A stretch of 64,000 nucleotides of DNA from Epithemia pelagica (lineage: Eukaryota > Bacillariophyta > Bacillariophyceae > Surirellales > Surirellaceae), in contig OX337237.1 of the NCBI GenBank assembly GCA_946965045.2, positions 682,001 to 746,000 of the forward strand. The letters are read 5' to 3'. Every line of letters begins with the position of its first letter. Positions within the stretch are counted from its first letter, which is position 1. Below the pieces are notes generated by a model, which ran no database searches, was not told the origin of the DNA, and saw only the letters and a program-made list of their open reading frames with translations. Below, piece by piece: positions 1 to 9,783 of the stretch. Both the position numbers and the translations under genes were made by a program.

Positions 1-314
1 CCAAAATACACATACATGCCACTTCCCACCAACCCAAAGTACGGCCACAGAGTTTGGTGTCGACTCGGCAGCAACAACAACAAGAGACCGGCGACCCCCA
101 AGGTCCACACGACGAGAAGCGTATCCGTCACTGCTTCGCCTTGTAAATCGGCCCACAAGGTGGGATTCACCGAATCGGCCGGTTCCGACAAGCCGAATTG
201 CATCGCCACGTTGGGTGCCACAAAGACGAGAACTTGTCCCATCCAACACACAATCAAACACCAGAGAATCAAGAGCATGGCCCATATACGTTCGAATTGG
301 GAATAGGCAGTCAT
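1..314 (-). CDS. 5' part of a small multi-pass membrane protein (runs off the left edge)
   Basis: Reading the minus strand from the ATG at 314, an open frame continues to the window edge for about 104 codons. An in-frame stop lies upstream, before any other ATG, which fixes this start unless there is an upstream exon. Residues about 10-32 and 65-85 are hydrophobic and look like two membrane segments, separated by a short loop rich in Pro, Asp and Glu. A Leu-rich run is followed by a basic patch. I do not recognise the family. The upstream Ser-rich frame lacks an ATG and is treated as 5' UTR. Confidence 0.55.
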   Translation of the reverse strand, partial: MTAYSQFERIWAMLLILWCLIVCWMGQVLVFVAPNVAMQFGLSEPADSVNPTLWADLQGEAVTDTLLVVWTLGVAGLLLLLLPSRHQTLWPYFGLVGSGMYVYF

Positions 315-1312
315 GATGGAGGACGAGGACGAGGAGTACGACGACGAAGATGACTTTGATAAAGAGGATACTGCTGTCTGCGTGTTTCTTTTGGACAAGG
401 TGATTTCTTAACGTTGCGAACGGTAAGGATCCTTTTTGAATCTCAATTTACATGGATTCATTGACAACGATGGAAGGAGTGTCCCCAGCTTCGCATTGCT
501 CTCCCAAAACGCGAACCATGCTGCAATTGGATTTTCGTGGATCTTACGAATCGGTTCGGTTCTCCCCTTCAAACCTAGGCTTTGCGACCTTCCATCCAAG
601 ACCATGGTTCGAAAAAGAAGAAAGCATATTGGAGAGCCGTTTGCTGGTTGTCTCCATGATTTCATAGAGTTTGTGGCCTGGTCGTAAATGGGGATGGGGG
701 ATGGGATTGGGATGGGGGCCCATGTTTCTCGCTTGTCTCGCAAGTCCCGCAAACGGTTCGTTCTTGAATTCCCTACTTAATGGAGTCTGTCTGTAGTACG
801 GATTTCGGAGAGCTGACCATTCGCCAATTGGGACGCGAGGCCTATGTCGTGCACGTGTTCTTCATTCTTCATTTAAGACCTATGCAAGCCGGGGGAGAGA
901 ATGCCATGTTCCATGAATCTCCACAATTTCACCAAACAGCGATGGGGGAGCGACACGGACAGCCAGAAATCAAGAGAGTTCACGACGAGAGGGCAAAATA
1001 TCCCCTCTATTTTGAATCGTATCCATTCAATTATTGCAAAGCAACGGTCGGTCACCACCCGCAGCAGCAACAGCAGCCAGTGGCACGAGGAATGGCTAAG
1101 GGACGAACAATAACCGCAGCAACAACAACCAGAACCAGAACAGCAACAAGAGTAGCGATTCCGTGGTGTTTACTTGTGTGTTGAAAAACGAGAAAGACTT
1201 GACGACTATTTCACAGCAAGTAGTTTATATCATTCATAAAAGCTCCAATTAAAGACAACAACAACAAAACACACAACAACAACAGACCGGTCACAACAAG
1301 CCATTCAGTGTC
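315..1312. other. Spacer between the membrane-protein gene and PP2C
   Basis: About 1 kb without a convincing gene. Short frames on both strands have biased, low-complexity translations. The 200 bases before the PP2C start are rich in CAA/AAC repeats, typical of a 5' UTR in this window. The two flanking genes diverge, so both promoters should lie here. Confidence 0.4.
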
Positions 1313-2575
1313 ATGGGAAATGCGCCATCGATCGATTTGTCGCAGGGACTTCCCAATACGGAAAAATTGACGGAGCGGGGATGTTCGACGGAACAAAAGA
1401 TTGAATATGCCGTTTCGGGGATGCGAGGCTTTCGACAAAATATGGAAGACCAACACTTGTTTTGCAACAGTTTACCCGTGGAAGGACAACCCCTCGATTG
1501 TTTGAGTGACCATTCCCTCTTTGCCGTCTTTGATGGTCACGGTGGCCAATATGCGGCCAAGTATTGCAGTTGTCACTTTTTGCGGGTCTTGTCGCAACGG
1601 CCGGAAATGACGCAATACGTGCAATTGCCCAAAATTGGGGCCAAGAGTCGCTGCGATACCAATGGCATTTCCCTCATCAAGTTTGCCCTCAACAATAGCT
1701 TTTTGCAACTAGATCAAGAATTGACCAAGGAACAAATTAGTATCAACGACAAGGCTCGATCCGAACGAGAACAAAAGGCCCAAGCCAAGGCCGATGCAAC
1801 GGGTATACCGCAACCGGTCTTGCTCGCCGAACGATCGGGATCGACCTCGGTCATTGTCTTGATTACACCATCGCATATTATTTGTGCCAATGCGGGAGAT
1901 TCACGAGCCATTTTACGACGAAGCGGCAAAGTGTTGCCCCTCAGTTTTGATCACAAACCTTCCGACATTCCCGAACGCATGCGGATTGTCAAGGCGGGTG
2001 GAGAAGTCAAATCCAAACGGATTGATGGCGATTTGGCCGTCAGTCGAGCCTTGGGCGATCACATTTACAAGACAGAAGACAGTCTCAAAAATTTGCAACA
2101 AAAAGTGATTGCCGCACCCGATTTGACTGTCTACCCTCGCAATCATTTGGGGGACGAATTCATTGTGCTGGCCTGTGACGGTGTGTGGGATGTGGCCAGT
2201 AACAAGGAATGTTCGGAATTTATACAATCCATGTTGTCTCACGGAGAAACCGATTTGGCGGTGGTGTGTGAAGAAGCCATTGACACGTGTTTGGAACGCA
2301 ATTCACGAGACAATATTACCCTCCTCATGGTGGGTTTGCCCGGGATGAAGGCCGATCGGACCAAGGGCGCCTTGATGACCAATGCCTTGTGGGGTCAACG
2401 TCGAGCCCGACGAGCGCGTCGATTCTTTACCTCGGCTGCCTGTGCCGCTGGCTTGCACAGCATTGTCGGTGCCACACCCACTTCCACCCATCCCTTGAAC
2501 AAAAACTTGTGTGTCGTTCCCTCGGCTGCCACAGCACCCGCGGCCGCGGCGGCCGCGACGGCGGCAGCCATTTAA
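1313..2575 (+). CDS. PP2C-family (PPM) Ser/Thr protein phosphatase
   Basis: This is a single 420-residue frame with the full PP2C signature set. The motifs are Gly-Met-Arg-Gly-x-Arg-x-x-Met-Glu-Asp near residue 36, Phe-Asp-Gly-His-Gly-Gly with Asp74, Ala-Gly-Asp-Ser-Arg, Asp-Leu-Ala-Val-Ser-Arg-Ala-Leu-Gly-Asp, Ala-Cys-Asp-Gly-Val-Trp-Asp, and Ser-Arg-Asp-Asn-Ile-Thr near the end of the domain. These Asp residues bind the two metal ions in known PP2C enzymes, so the enzyme should be active. It removes phosphate from Ser/Thr of proteins and is metal-dependent. The N terminus Met-Gly-Asn-Ala-Pro-Ser fits an N-myristoylation site, which would place it at a membrane; this is inferred. The C terminus is an Ala-rich low-complexity tail. 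No intron is needed. Confidence 0.95.
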   Translation: MGNAPSIDLSQGLPNTEKLTERGCSTEQKIEYAVSGMRGFRQNMEDQHLFCNSLPVEGQPLDCLSDHSLFAVFDGHGGQYAAKYCSCHFLRVLSQRPEMTQYVQLPKIGAKSRCDTNGISLIKFALNNSFLQLDQELTKEQISINDKARSEREQKAQAKADATGIPQPVLLAERSGSTSVIVLITPSHIICANAGDSRAILRRSGKVLPLSFDHKPSDIPERMRIVKAGGEVKSKRIDGDLAVSRALGDHIYKTEDSLKNLQQKVIAAPDLTVYPRNHLGDEFIVLACDGVWDVASNKECSEFIQSMLSHGETDLAVVCEEAIDTCLERNSRDNITLLMVGLPGMKADRTKGALMTNALWGQRRARRARRFFTSAACAAGLHSIVGATPTSTHPLNKNLCVVPSAATAPAAAAAATAAAI

Positions 2576-3196
2576 CAAGAACAACAACAGGAAGGACAAT
2601 CCTCCATACACCCTCCAAGAAGAAAGGACAACAACAACAACAACAACAACACATACCAACAACAACACCAAACATGCGTTGCCATGAACAAGGCGAGCAA
2701 TCTCGACAACCAATACAAGTCAGTGTAGTTCGGAAGTGTAGAAATAACAAATTGTAGACCAGCTTTTCGTACGATCATTCATCCGATGTTCTGCACCCCG
2801 CAAGGGAATGCAACAACAGGGATTTATAATCTTGTGATTCAATGCAGACTTGCGACAAACACGAAAAACAAAAAACACGGTTTGGAGCTTCCCACAAACG
2901 ATCCGTAAATCAAGGAAACGACACGCAGTTGTCGACAGTCCGCTTTAAGTCCTATAAAGGCCCGACACTTACATGCCGGTGTTTTCACCATGGGTGAGAG
3001 TGTTGAAGAAAACAAAGAGCCGGATCTTGCCTGTACATATCTCCTATCGATAGGTTGCAGTGCAATGTTTGTCGGAGTGGTTTGGTCCGCTAAAAACTAC
3101 GAATGAAAGTGCTACCTGTTCCACGCAAATGTTGCTACAGCGGTACAAAGAGTAGGATTCGTTTTGGATTGTCTCTAGTTCAGGTCCGCAGTAGGT
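2576..3196. other. Spacer between convergent PP2C and DUF4246 genes
   Basis: Both neighbours end here, so it holds the two 3' UTRs. It begins with CAA repeats (about 2630-2655). No gene or RNA is apparent. Confidence 0.4.
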
Positions 3197-5137
3197 TTAG
3201 TGTTCGCACAAGGAAAAGGTTCGGACGACACCACCAGTAACGTGCCCTTCTTGTACGTCGCCATTGCCCGTCTGGTCATGACCTCGTTCTTCCATGAGAC
3301 GCAACCGTCGTTCACAGGCCTGCTCATAGGTCAGTAAACTATTCTTTGGAGTGGCTCCGGACGAGGCAGAAACAGCGGAAGCCGCCAGGGTGGCAATCTG
3401 TTGTCGCAAGGCTGGTTCCGATTCCAACTCGGTCAGGGCTGGATTGTAGACCCCCTCCTGTACCCAGACCAATTGTTGGGGAGGAACCGTCGCCGTCGAT
3501 CGAATACGAAGGGTAGGATCGACCAAAAAGAAACAGAGAATGGTCCGTTTTCCGGGTTTGGTGGGATCCACCAAGGAAACAGGTTGGACACAGTGTTGCT
3601 TGGTATTGGGCCAGGCCAAGATGCGACCCTCCTTGGTTACACAGGGCAAACCCAAAGGTTGAAGTAACGGGCCTTCATCGACCAAATTGTACATGAGCTT
3701 CACGCCAGTGTTATCGCCTTGCTCATAGTCGGGTTCATGGACACTGGTTCGAAAGGCCAGTTCGCCTCCCTGAACATTTGTAGATTCCAAATAGCAACAA
3801 GCAGTCGCCACAATGCGTTCGGCCACAGTCCCTTCCACATGCCAAACACCACCCTTGTAAGAGGACAGATTCTCATCCTCGTTTTCTGCCCCTCTGTTTG
3901 GTTTGAGTTCCATGGAGGCAATTTTGACAATGACTTGGAGAGGTCGGTCGCGCAGCGAGATTGTGTCATCGCGGTTCTGGGTAAAGGGGGGAGGTGACGC
4001 AAATTTGGGAATGGTGGGAGGAATGAACCGTGATAAATCATCATACCAGTTTTCACAATATTCTTCATAGTCGCTATCCTCTTGATCACTCCCTTGTTCG
4101 TCTGGTTCGCCATCCCACCAATGATCCGGTTGGATTCGAAGTTGACGTTCTCGAGGCGGTTTTTGCAGGCCTGTAGAAAGTGGAGCCTTTCCCAATTCGG
4201 CCAAGACTTGTTCCAACAAGGGTACGCACTGACAAAATAGCTTGCCAATCAAGGGATACAACTTGGCATGTTGAATGGGATGCAAACAGTTGATATAACT
4301 GGTAATATCACAGTCTTGGCCATTGGCCGACACTCGAAATTCAGCCGGCAACCATTGCAAGTCGGAATACACGCCACCATGATGATTCGCAAGAGGATGA
4401 CTGGGGTTGTTCTCGTTTGGTTTTTCTTGTTCGACAACTCCCTGTTTGCCCAAAAAGGAGGACCATTCGGGCATTTGTGTGGCATGAGCTCCTCCAGCCG
4501 CTCCCTCCAATACCATGGTTTGTCCTTGCTCATAAGCATACAAGGAAGGATGTACCAAATCAACAATTTGCGGAGATCCGGGATGACGGTCAATTTCGGT
4601 TGATCCAATGGCCGGTTGGTTTCGCAACACGGCAATCTCACGCAACAAGTCGCCATGCAAGTCACTGGTGTTTGCTTTAAGATCGTCTCGGACAAAGACA
4701 CCTTCGGCGGCTGCAGGCCGTACGGGTCCTTCTTGATAGTGCAATGCCCAATACTGACATTCGGCAATGGCATAGTCCACCATTTGGACATGATAGTCAT
4801 GTGTGCGAGGAAAGGAGGACAGCGTCAACGTGCTGAGAGGGGTCGGTGTGGTTGTGGTGGATGGCGGCGAACCGCTGCAATAAACGTCATCCAATTGTTG
4901 TACCAATTCCTTATTCCACTTGGATGCAATGGTAGGATTGTGAATCTTGGTCCACCATTCATCCTTTTCCTTGATGATTCCTTGCAATTCCAAAATTTGC
5001 AATTCGGGGACACATCGTGGCAAGAGTCCACTTCCATAATCATCCATCAAATAGGTGAGCGCCGTCGAAAAGCCCCACCGCGTACGGCGAGTGGCAAAAG
5101 AGGACGAGGATGATGAAGCATCAAAGGCTGGAATCAT
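3197..5137 (-). CDS. DUF4246-domain protein, intact copy (copy A)
   Basis: The 646-residue frame matches the DUF4246 family (Pfam PF14033) in layout. An N-terminal Leu-Thr-Tyr-Leu and Glu-Leu-Gln-Ile-Leu-Glu-Leu-Gln region is followed by a central Ser-Tyr-Ile-Asn-x-Leu-His-Pro motif. Then comes a C-terminal Gly-Gly-x-Trp-His-Val-Glu-Gly ... Ala-Trp-Pro-Asn-Thr-Lys-Gln-His-Cys-Val ... Gly-Lys-Arg-Thr core. The function of the family is not known. His433-x-Glu435, His515 and Arg531 are spaced as in 2-oxoglutarate/Fe(II) dioxygenases, which is an inference. The start chosen is the ATG followed by a Ser-rich stretch, matching the start of copy B at 16000. The frame stays open 35 codons further upstream to 5242. 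This is the only undamaged copy in the window; the other five are broken. It is divergent from kelch gene K1. Confidence 0.85.
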   Translation of the reverse strand: MIPAFDASSSSSSFATRRTRWGFSTALTYLMDDYGSGLLPRCVPELQILELQGIIKEKDEWWTKIHNPTIASKWNKELVQQLDDVYCSGSPPSTTTTPTPLSTLTLSSFPRTHDYHVQMVDYAIAECQYWALHYQEGPVRPAAAEGVFVRDDLKANTSDLHGDLLREIAVLRNQPAIGSTEIDRHPGSPQIVDLVHPSLYAYEQGQTMVLEGAAGGAHATQMPEWSSFLGKQGVVEQEKPNENNPSHPLANHHGGVYSDLQWLPAEFRVSANGQDCDITSYINCLHPIQHAKLYPLIGKLFCQCVPLLEQVLAELGKAPLSTGLQKPPRERQLRIQPDHWWDGEPDEQGSDQEDSDYEEYCENWYDDLSRFIPPTIPKFASPPPFTQNRDDTISLRDRPLQVIVKIASMELKPNRGAENEDENLSSYKGGVWHVEGTVAERIVATACCYLESTNVQGGELAFRTSVHEPDYEQGDNTGVKLMYNLVDEGPLLQPLGLPCVTKEGRILAWPNTKQHCVQPVSLVDPTKPGKRTILCFFLVDPTLRIRSTATVPPQQLVWVQEGVYNPALTELESEPALRQQIATLAASAVSASSGATPKNSLLTYEQACERRLRLMEERGHDQTGNGDVQEGHVTGGVVRTFSLCEH

Positions 5138-5529
5138 GGTCGAATCTCGAATAGGGTCTTTGAGGCTGTGTCGAATGTCTCGAATACATCCAAAAACAAA
5201 AAACGAAAACAAAGATCTCTCGAGACAAAAAGATCGCACCATCTAAAAAAGTCGCAGATTGAGTCGTGGTACACCCAGCGATGCTCCAGCAAAGCGGCCG
5301 GATCTTGAAAACCCAGTGATGCTCCAACAAGCTGGCCACAAACGGATTCTTCATCGCCCTCTATCGCGCACCGACACGACAAACGTCAGTCCATCGCTGG
5401 GATGTTGGGTGATGTTGTCGCCATGGTGGAATCGATTGCTTCGACTGTCCACTCCTCTCCTCCTCTCGATGAACCGTCCTGCTTCATGGCATTCTCCCTT
5501 TTGGATCCGAACAACAAGATGGACGACCG

Positions 5530-5736
5530 TCTCTGGCGCAATCTTCTATTTTGCTCAATCCGGCCAATCCGCAATTGTCGGGCGTGTCGCAATTTCCCTA
5601 TTTTCCGCGAGGAGGTCCCGTTCCAGATTTTGGTAGTATCAATACTATGCACAAGGATTGGCGACCCTTGGGCCATGTTAGTTCGTGGAAGTGGGATGGC
5701 ATGATGTATGCCATGTCACTCTGCACCAAAACCTGA
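5530..5736 (+). pseudogene. Relic of a plant-type macro-domain (ADP-ribose-binding-like) protein
   Basis: One frame reads Leu-Asn-Pro-Ala-Asn-Pro-Gln-Leu-Ser-Gly followed by Phe-Pro-Tyr-Phe-Pro-Arg-Gly-Gly-Pro-Val-Pro and Met-His-Lys-Asp-Trp-Arg-Pro-Leu-Gly-His-Val-Ser-Ser-Trp. I recognise this order from plant proteins annotated as Appr-1-p-processing or macro-domain family. The usual downstream Gly-Gly-Met-x-Ala-Gly and Val-Val-Asp-Gly-Leu-Val part is missing, and a stop follows within 60 residues. Upstream coding sense is lost to other frames. It is probably a decayed fragment caught in the promoter region between DUF4246 copy A and K1. Confidence 0.5.
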
Positions 5737-5764
5737 GGAACAACAGTTTTGTGGGTCGTGGAAC

Positions 5765-5853
5765 GACCCAAAACCCAACCAACAGTTGTGCCAGAAACAA
5801 CCACGATTCTCTCCATTGTTTCCTCCATAGTCGTTGGGTGACACAGTTTTAGG
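5765..5853 (+). promoter_or_regulatory. Conserved pre-ATG block of kelch genes (K1 copy)
   Basis: The 90 bases before the K1 ATG contain CAACAGTTGTGCCAGAAAC, then ACCACGAT, then a CCATTGT stretch and ACACAGTTTTAGG directly before ATG. Versions of this block precede K2 (11040-11145), K3 (12690-12783), K5 (21770-21858), K6 (27310-27377) and K8 (34560-34615). It is nearly as conserved as the coding sequence, so it is either functional promoter/5' UTR or recently copied with the genes. Confidence 0.5.
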
Positions 5854-6984
5854 ATGGAGGATGTACAAGAGCAAGCACGGTTGTCTGGACTCGTTTTAGG
5901 GACCAATCAAGATGAATCACGATGGAACTTCAATGAAGCCGGAATTCGTGAGCGATGGATGAACGCATCGGTTGTGGTACATGCTCCTTACAATGAAAAG
6001 GAAGAAATTATTGTCGTATTGGGCGGGGGCTTCATAAACACGATTTTGGATCCGGATCCTCCCAAAACAGTTTTGCTTCTAAATAGTGATGGAAGCGAAC
6101 ACAAGCAAGGTCCCAAGATGAATGAAGGGCGAGCAGCACTTGCAGCGGTTGTTTGTAACGGCTGTGTTTACGCCATTGGAGGATGGGGTCGGGATTCTAT
6201 TGAGCGGATTGACGTCTCAGATTTACTGTCAAGTGCTTATTTGAACAAGACTGAGAAGAAAACACCATGGAAAACATTGAAGTGTCGTTTGTCTACTGAT
6301 GGCTCGTGCTTAGCTGCTGTTGTCCAAAAAAGGTTCATTGTAATTGGTAGAACAAATTGTAATGGAAATGTGGATATTCTTGACACAGCTCAAGCAAGTC
6401 AACCTTTCATTTTCCAAGGACCATCCATGAATGTTCCTCGTATCTACTTCGGAATGGCGGCCATTGGTTCACGTGTCTACGTCATTGGTGGAGAGAAGAT
6501 TATTGGACCAGAGGAGCTTGATTCTGTCGAATATTTGGACTTGTTGACTGATTCCGGTAACGATGAACGTGATTTTGAAGAATCAACCTTTGCACCTTCT
6601 TTGTCATGGAAAATGTACAAGGATCTGGTTCTTCCCATTCCTCGTTTCAGACATTCTGTTGTCCGCGTTGGTTCTTGCCTGCTTGTGGTCGGAGGTCGTA
6701 GTGGCGATCGATTTTCTGTTGAAAATGAAGGTGACAAAAAAGAGCATTCCGTGGAGGTTTTTGACACGAAACGCAATAAAGTCTGGAGGCTTCCTGGAAT
6801 GACAACAGGACTAGGCCAGCATATCACAGCAGTTGCTTATTCCAATGGGATTGTTAACAATGAAGTTGCTATTGGAGATGAGTTGAAACCCTGCCAGACC
6901 TTTGAAAGGCTTCCATTGATGGATAAGAACTCTGTCGTGTACAAGCAGTTGTTGGATGGTCCTTCATTGAGACAATTCGGTTGA
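5854..6984 (+). CDS. Kelch-repeat beta-propeller protein K1
   Basis: 376 residues. A conserved N-terminal segment (Met-Glu-Asp ... Glu-Gln-Ala-Arg-Leu-Ser-Gly-Leu-Val-Leu-Gly) is followed by about six kelch-type blades. Each blade ends near a double Gly (Val-Val-Leu-Gly-Gly, Tyr-Ala-Ile-Gly-Gly, Tyr-Val-Ile-Gly-Gly, Val-Val-Gly-Gly) with Asn-Lys-Val-Trp or Val-Pro-Arg between blades. Such propellers usually bind other proteins; no BTB, F-box or transmembrane part is present. The C terminus Leu-Met-Asp-Lys-Asn-Ser-x-Val-Tyr is shared by all copies. This is the first and one of the most diverged of eight paralogues in the window. Confidence 0.85.
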   Translation: MEDVQEQARLSGLVLGTNQDESRWNFNEAGIRERWMNASVVVHAPYNEKEEIIVVLGGGFINTILDPDPPKTVLLLNSDGSEHKQGPKMNEGRAALAAVVCNGCVYAIGGWGRDSIERIDVSDLLSSAYLNKTEKKTPWKTLKCRLSTDGSCLAAVVQKRFIVIGRTNCNGNVDILDTAQASQPFIFQGPSMNVPRIYFGMAAIGSRVYVIGGEKIIGPEELDSVEYLDLLTDSGNDERDFEESTFAPSLSWKMYKDLVLPIPRFRHSVVRVGSCLLVVGGRSGDRFSVENEGDKKEHSVEVFDTKRNKVWRLPGMTTGLGQHITAVAYSNGIVNNEVAIGDELKPCQTFERLPLMDKNSVVYKQLLDGPSLRQFG

Positions 6985-7360
6985 CTGTCAGCAGTATATG
7001 ATACTTGTGACCCATTATAGTACTGACTGAAATTAATGAATGAAGTTGTTCTCCTCCCTCTTTGTGCCGCTGCAAGAGGTCGTAAGACCCAATGATACCA
7101 GCAGTCTAGAGACATTTTCCATCCGAGTTACGATGGCAACCATCATCGTTTCGTTTGAAACACGCCTCGTCGTGTGGAGGCGTGGTCTTGACCACGACCG
7201 ATGCAGTCTCCCCGGAGGAAGAGGCGGCGGCGGCGGCCACCACAACAACCACGAACATTCTTCACAGTATCCCAGTCGCTTGACGACATCCTTTCACTAC
7301 AGTGGGGATCCCATATCCGATCATACCTTGTTGCAAGTCTTATAGAAAGCTCTTTTCCGG
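6985..7360. other. Spacer with the kelch 3' block
   Basis: Between 7035 and 7150 it holds a copy of the block that follows kelch stop codons (GAATG-AGTTGT-CTCC..., then AGTCTAGAGACATTTTCCATCCGAG). The rest, rich in GGC/GGA triplets near 7210, is the 3' flank of the sulfotransferase. No gene is seen. Confidence 0.4.
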
Positions 7361-8204
7361 TTATTTTTTTGTTCCATACCCCAAATTGGGAATCGAAAAA
7401 TGAAACAGTGGATTCTCGTAGTCCTCTCGATAATACTCGAGCAATTTGGGATAGAGGGTCGGTGTAATGTGTTGTTTCAGTTTGGTGGAGGCAAAGGTGG
7501 CATGATGTTGTCCCAAAAAGGCAGCCTTTTTTTGTTCTTCCGTCATGGTTGTCGTGTCATTGGGTGAGATTCGAATGGCAAAAATGGCGTCCGTCTGATT
7601 TGGACCCCATCCCGATTGTCCAAAGTCTTCCCAGGCACCAATGCGACGCAACAATCGTTCGGCATCGTCTTGGACCGTTTCCAATCGTCCGACAAAATTA
7701 ATCTGTTGCATATACTTGCGACGAATGCGTTTGCTTTGCGGTTCCCAATGACCATTGGGACAGTCCTTCATGATTTCAAAAGCTTGTTCGGCCGAAGTCT
7801 TGACGGCACGACGACAGGCCGCGAATGAATGATTGTGGTACACGCGACAACACTTTTGGACAATCATGTTCTTGTCCAGTCCCTTGTTAATGTAGGCCGA
7901 TACAAAGCGTTCGAGGGGATCGCGCAAAAAAATGGCCCGCGTCCACGAGGCATCCGTCAACATCCTGGTGGCCTCGTGGACGGAATAATTGTTCAAATGG
8001 GGCACCAGTGTGACGGATGCCGCACGCACGTTGCGGACATTGTAGCCCATGATTTTCAAAAACAAGTGGCGCCACGTGGTACAACCCACCTTGAGGGTGG
8101 AAAAAAAGACGAGTTTGTATTGCTCCAAGACAAAGGGTGGCGTATTTTCTGGTCCGGAATACTCCAAATCCGTCGGCAGTACCTGAAACAAAGGCTTGGT
8201 CGAG

Positions 8205-8275
<71 letters not shown>

Positions 8276-8529
8276 GGTTGGCTCGGAGGATGTGTTGTTG
8301 GGACGAACTCGAACGGTCTTGTTGTCCCGGGTGGTACGGAACCGAGTCTACCCACACACACAAGGTTCGTGAGTTCGTTCGTCCCGTCAATGTCCAACGA
8401 GTTGGGAGAACGGAATCGTACCTCTGGGCGAGTGGGGGTGTTGGTGTGAAGGTTGTACCACAAAACCACCAACAGCACCAAACTCGCCACATACAGGCAT
8501 TGTCGACGCGAGAGGACGACAAATTCCAT
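7361..8529 (-). CDS. Carbohydrate sulfotransferase family protein, type II membrane, two exons
   Basis: Proposed model: exon 1 is 8529-8422, the intron is 8421-8183 (239 nt) and exon 2 is 8182-7361, giving 310 residues. Exon 1 encodes a short N terminus and one strong membrane anchor, as in Golgi sulfotransferases. Exon 2 holds the 5' PAPS-binding motif Ser-Thr-Leu-Lys-Val-Gly-Cys-Thr-Thr-Trp and the 3' motif Phe-Leu-Arg-Asp-Pro-Leu-Glu-Arg-Phe-Val-Ser-Ala-Tyr, typical of the Sulfotransfer_2 type. It would move sulfate from PAPS to a glycan in the Golgi. The splice sites GAG/GTACGA and TTTCAG/GTACTG are good and both are phase 0. Unspliced, the anchor frame and catalytic frame disagree, and a long TTG repeat lies between them. 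The intron is predicted, not shown. Confidence 0.75.
8205..8276 (+). repeat. (TTG)24 microsatellite inside the sulfotransferase intron
   Basis: About 24 perfect TTG units (CAA on the coding strand). If translated it would give poly-Gln, poly-Thr or poly-Asn depending on frame. The intron model removes it from the protein. Confidence 0.95.
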
Positions 8530-9306
8530 TGTTACTAGTTGTCACGGTTTAGCAGCAGCTTCCACAGGTTTCGAAAGAACGCAAAATACTGAGGATTCTT
8601 CCGCCAAGACCATGCAATCGCCTCTTTTATGTTGTCTTGTCTTGTGTATGGCGTCCTTGCTGTCTTGGAAAGAATCGTGAAACTCGATTTTTGAGGAGAC
8701 CCCCCCCGGCGTGGATGTCACAGACAGGGACGAACCATCTTTTATTGTAGATGCCGCGAGCCCGCCACTGGTTGGGCTCTCTTCGTGTCCCACTGGAAAG
8801 CGCGCCTTGCGCACTCGGGACAGACGGCGCCTGAGGAACAGGAAACTTCCAGCGCTCTTGAATGAAATATGTCTTTCGAGATCTAAAGTCAAATTAAGAA
8901 TCGGTCGCGGGGTTGTTCACGAGCCTGACACACGCTACCAGAGCCCTGCTCGATACGTGACTGATGGGCCATAGGTCATTCCATGGTCAGTACTTAGGAA
9001 ATTCTCTTGGGGTTAGGAGGGGCAATAGTAACAGGGAACCAGGGGCACTGAATCCCAAAGGGATTTTAACGCTCTACACACACGACTCGATAAGTACGAG
9101 TACGACAATGTGGAATCTCCCCAACCACAACCAGTCCCCAGTCGATTCTCTCGAGAGAAAACTGACTGCGTTTGCTGCATGCAACACACACAGAAGAGAG
9201 GGAGAACCCAAAAACAAAAAAAAACAGGCTTCTCACAAAAACAGATAATTCATCTTTCATCTCATATCTAGTCCTCTCTCTCTCTCTCACTGCAACGTGA
9301 TTCAAT
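8530..9306. other. Spacer between divergent sulfotransferase and secreted-protein genes
   Basis: No supported gene. A CT-rich run (about 9276-9290) lies just before the ATG at 9307, as seen before other starts in this window. A poly-C run is at about 8700-8707. Confidence 0.4.
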
Positions 9307-9783
9307 ATGGTTGGAGGTGTGCCGATTCGCCGCCACTGGCGTCTTCTCGTCGTCCTACTCCTGGTACTACTCCTGAGAGTCGTCCCTACGACAAGTACTA
9401 GTAGGAGCGACGATGGTGACGGTCCTGTGGACCACATGGCTTACGATACGAACAATGGCCACGATATGGAGAGCGAAGATGCCGCCGTCTGGCAAGCTCT
9501 CATGGCCAAGGAACAAGCCTGGGCCAAACAAGCCTTGGAACGACACGGTCATGTCTTGGCTGGATCCGACTATTTGCAAGACCTGCTCAATCTCGATCAT
9601 CATTATCAGCCGCAACCACAAGCAACAATAGCAGAACCAGTACAACCAAAACAACCACCACAAGTCAAAGCACAAGCATTGCGACACGAGTATCATCGGG
9701 TCGTGACACTGTCGAATCCAGGGTCCGCCGTTGCTTCTTCGTTGAGAGGCTCTTTTGCTTCTTCTTCTTCCTTGTCTTTTTGA
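9307..9783 (+). CDS. Small secreted or membrane-anchored protein, unknown family
   Basis: 158 residues. It starts with a basic N terminus and a long Leu/Val-rich hydrophobic core (residues about 12-27), which fits a signal peptide or anchor. An acidic, Asp/Asn-rich stretch follows, then a helical segment rich in Ala, Gln and Trp (residues about 58-85) and a Gln/Pro tail ending in Ser runs. The ATG follows a CT-rich leader. I do not recognise the family, and a further 3' exon cannot be excluded. Confidence 0.5.
   Translation: MVGGVPIRRHWRLLVVLLLVLLLRVVPTTSTSRSDDGDGPVDHMAYDTNNGHDMESEDAAVWQALMAKEQAWAKQALERHGHVLAGSDYLQDLLNLDHHYQPQPQATIAEPVQPKQPPQVKAQALRHEYHRVVTLSNPGSAVASSLRGSFASSSSLSF

Noticed and set aside
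408-1184. Short overlapping frames upstream of PP2C
   Set aside because: No motif, several overlapping alternatives and low-complexity composition.
2303-2778. Minus-strand frames opposite the PP2C 3' end
   Set aside because: Cys/Val-rich translations of CAA/CAG repeats and of the Ala tail; shadows.
7887-8522. Poly-Gln protein on the minus strand
   Set aside because: The CAA repeat lies in a region better explained as the sulfotransferase intron; neither side of this frame matches a protein family.
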